Positions 63,256-64,000 of a stretch of DNA of 64,000 nt are shown here, in pieces. How positions within the stretch are numbered: the first letter of the stretch is position 1; every line of letters begins with the position of its first letter. The notes under the pieces were generated by a model. It was given only the letters and a program-made list of their open reading frames with translations. It was not told where the DNA came from and searched no databases. The translations under genes were made by a program, and so were the position numbers. Source of the stretch: Sutterella sp047777475. GTDB taxonomy: Bacteria; Pseudomonadota; Gammaproteobacteria; Burkholderiales; Burkholderiaceae_F. Location of the stretch: the NCBI GenBank assembly GCA_047777475.1, contig JBKEET010000002.1, forward strand, positions 248,001 to 312,000, read 5' to 3'.

Positions 63256-63291
63256 AAAAAGCCTCTGCAGGAGAATTCCTGCAGAGGCTTT
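63256..63291 (-). terminator. Terminator of the tRNA-Arg pair
   Basis: AGCCTCTGCAGGA and TCCTGCAGAGGCT form a 13-bp stem; on the minus strand TTTTTCG follows. Confidence 0.88.
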
Positions 63292-63300
63292 GAGAAGCTC

Positions 63301-63377
63301 TGGTGCGGTAGGTAGGATTCGAACCCGCGACCCCCTGGTTCGTAGCCAGGTACTCTATCCAACTGAGCTACTACCGC
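63301..63377 (-). tRNA. tRNA-Arg (ACG), copy 1
   Basis: The 77-nt cloverleaf begins GCGGTAGTAGCTCAG and has anticodon loop CTACGAA (ACG, normally deaminated to ICG), T-loop GTTCGAATC and encoded CCA. Confidence 0.94.
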
Positions 63378-63403
63378 ACGCTTTGCGTGTCTACAATTTT
63401 GTA

Positions 63404-63480
63404 TGGTGCGGTAGGTAGGATTCGAACCCGCGACCCCCTGGTTCGTAGCCAGGTACTCTATCCAACTGAGCTACTACCGC
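63404..63480 (-). tRNA. tRNA-Arg (ACG), copy 2
   Basis: Identical to copy 1, 26 bp away on the same strand, and part of the same transcript. Confidence 0.94.
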
Positions 63481-63577
63481 AAAAATTGCAGACTTCGAAT
63501 AATACCCTCTTCGTTTTAAAAAAGCAAGAAATGCCCCGGCGATCCCCTTAATTTGTGAGTCGGCATATGGGGCATGT

Positions 63578-63618
63578 AAAAAAAGCGCTCCCGCGCACGG
63601 GGCGCGAAAGCGCTTTTT
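63578..63618 (-). terminator. Terminator after the tusA-like gene
   Basis: AAAAGCGCT and AGCGCTTTT arms with an internal CGCG-rich stem; A's on one side and T's on the other suit minus-strand termination of the tusA-like gene. Confidence 0.75.
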
Positions 63619-63643
63619 GGGGCCGGAGAGGCGCCGGGGCGGA

Positions 63644-63889
63644 TCAGTCCGCCCGGCGGCGAATCAGCGAGACGTACTCGCCCTTTTCCCTGTCGGCGTT
63701 CTGGCTGACGAGCTCGTGGCGCGTCTGGCGGCAGAACTCCGCAAGGTCGGGCAGGCTGTGCGGGTCGGTGCTGACGACGCGCAGCAGGGAGCCGCCCGCC
63801 ATCTTCGCGAGCGCCTTCTTCGCCTTGAGCACCGGCATGGGGCAGACCATGCCGGGCAGGCGGATCTCCGTGACGGTCTCTTCGCTCAT
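63644..63889 (-). CDS. TusA/SirA-family sulfur-carrier-like protein
   Basis: An 81-residue cytoplasmic protein of the TusA (SirA, YedF) family, which relays persulfide sulfur for tRNA 2-thiolation or related pathways. The active cysteine lies in GMVCPMPVLKAKKAL near residue 16. It sits 3 bp after alaS, so it is co-transcribed. Which TusA-family role it plays cannot be resolved. Confidence 0.88.
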   Translation of the reverse strand: MSEETVTEIRLPGMVCPMPVLKAKKALAKMAGGSLLRVVSTDPHSLPDLAEFCRQTRHELVSQNADREKGEYVSLIRRRAD

Positions 63890-63892
63890 GGC

Positions 63893-64000
63893 TCAGAGCT
63901 TCGAGCCGACGAACTCGGGAACGGCCGCGAGAGCCGCGTCGAGGCCTTCGGCGCTCTGCGCGCCGGCCATGGCCATGTCGGGCTTGCCGCCGCCCTTGCC
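63893..64000 (-). CDS. alaS: Alanyl-tRNA synthetase, C-terminal 35 residues
   Basis: The frame enters from the window edge and ends at the TGA at 63893. The visible end GKGGGKPDMAMAGAQSAEG and AVPEFVGSKL matches the conserved GGGRPDMAQAGG C-Ala domain end of AlaRS. The rest of the gene lies beyond the window. Confidence 0.85.
   Translation of the reverse strand, partial: GKGGGKPDMAMAGAQSAEGLDAALAAVPEFVGSKL

Overview
The window reads as chromosome from a GC-rich, anaerobic, amino-acid-using betaproteobacterium of the Burkholderiales, most likely Sutterellaceae (Sutterella-like). The housekeeping order is betaproteobacterial: fabHDG-acpP-fabF, then lepA-lepB-rnc-era-recO-pdxJ-nagZ, plus rpsO-pnp and tpiA-secG. 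The energy genes suit gut fumarate respiration. The genus is an inference from gene order and content; no 16S gene is present.

Layout. 0-10 kb: partial putP, moaA, rsgA, orn, a DcuC-type carrier, an AI-2E/PerM-family protein, oxyR and recG. 10-16.5 kb: a fumarate-respiration block with a perfect FNR-type site, frdA, frdB, aspA and a DcuA/B-type carrier. Aspartate taken up by Dcu would be deaminated to fumarate by AspA, reduced to succinate by FrdAB and exported in exchange. 16.6-21 kb: a large SWIM/SNF2 helicase gene bracketed by two inverted pairs of identical tRNA-Gly genes, with tRNA-Leu and tRNA-Cys on the left. 21-36.5 kb: rpmF, a TetR/isochorismatase-fold pair, type II fatty-acid synthesis genes, and the lepA-to-nagZ run, then pncB. 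plsX, the rpoE-rse-mucD module and acpS are missing from their usual places. 36.5-38.4 kb: a complete IS1634-like element with a 6-bp target duplication, inserted into the presumed pncB terminator hairpin. 38.7-50.1 kb: an NhaD-type antiporter, nikR, a triplicated tRNA-Gln/tRNA-Leu unit, secG, tpiA, a cyclophilin-like exported protein, pnp, rpsO, a polar amino-acid ABC permease with two binding proteins, and a HAD phosphatase.

50.4-56.8 kb: a complete type II-C CRISPR-Cas locus. A tracrRNA gene is divergent from cas9, followed by cas9, cas1, cas2 and an array of 29 repeats and 28 spacers. cas9 is split by a -1 frameshift at a run of seven A just before RuvC-III; restoring one base gives a 1007-residue protein with all catalytic motifs. 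Repeat orientation, the anti-repeat and a TACAAT box in each repeat indicate leftward crRNA transcription from repeat-embedded promoters, as described for Neisseria. The cas-distal spacer 28 matches the neighbouring HAD phosphatase gene at 26 of 30 bases, and all four differences are synonymous. Spacer 6 encodes the RecT motif IGYRGMIDLA.

57-64 kb: a degenerate reading frame, tRNA-Ser, a UvrA-like ABC protein, a DUF1178 protein, an unassigned 189-residue protein, thyA, folA, a cluster of DnaA-box-like sites, two tRNA-Arg genes, tusA-like and the 3' end of alaS. CRISPR-locus coding DNA looks less GC-rich by eye than its neighbours, which suggests acquisition by transfer. All homology calls rest on recognised motifs and remembered family sequences, not on database searches.
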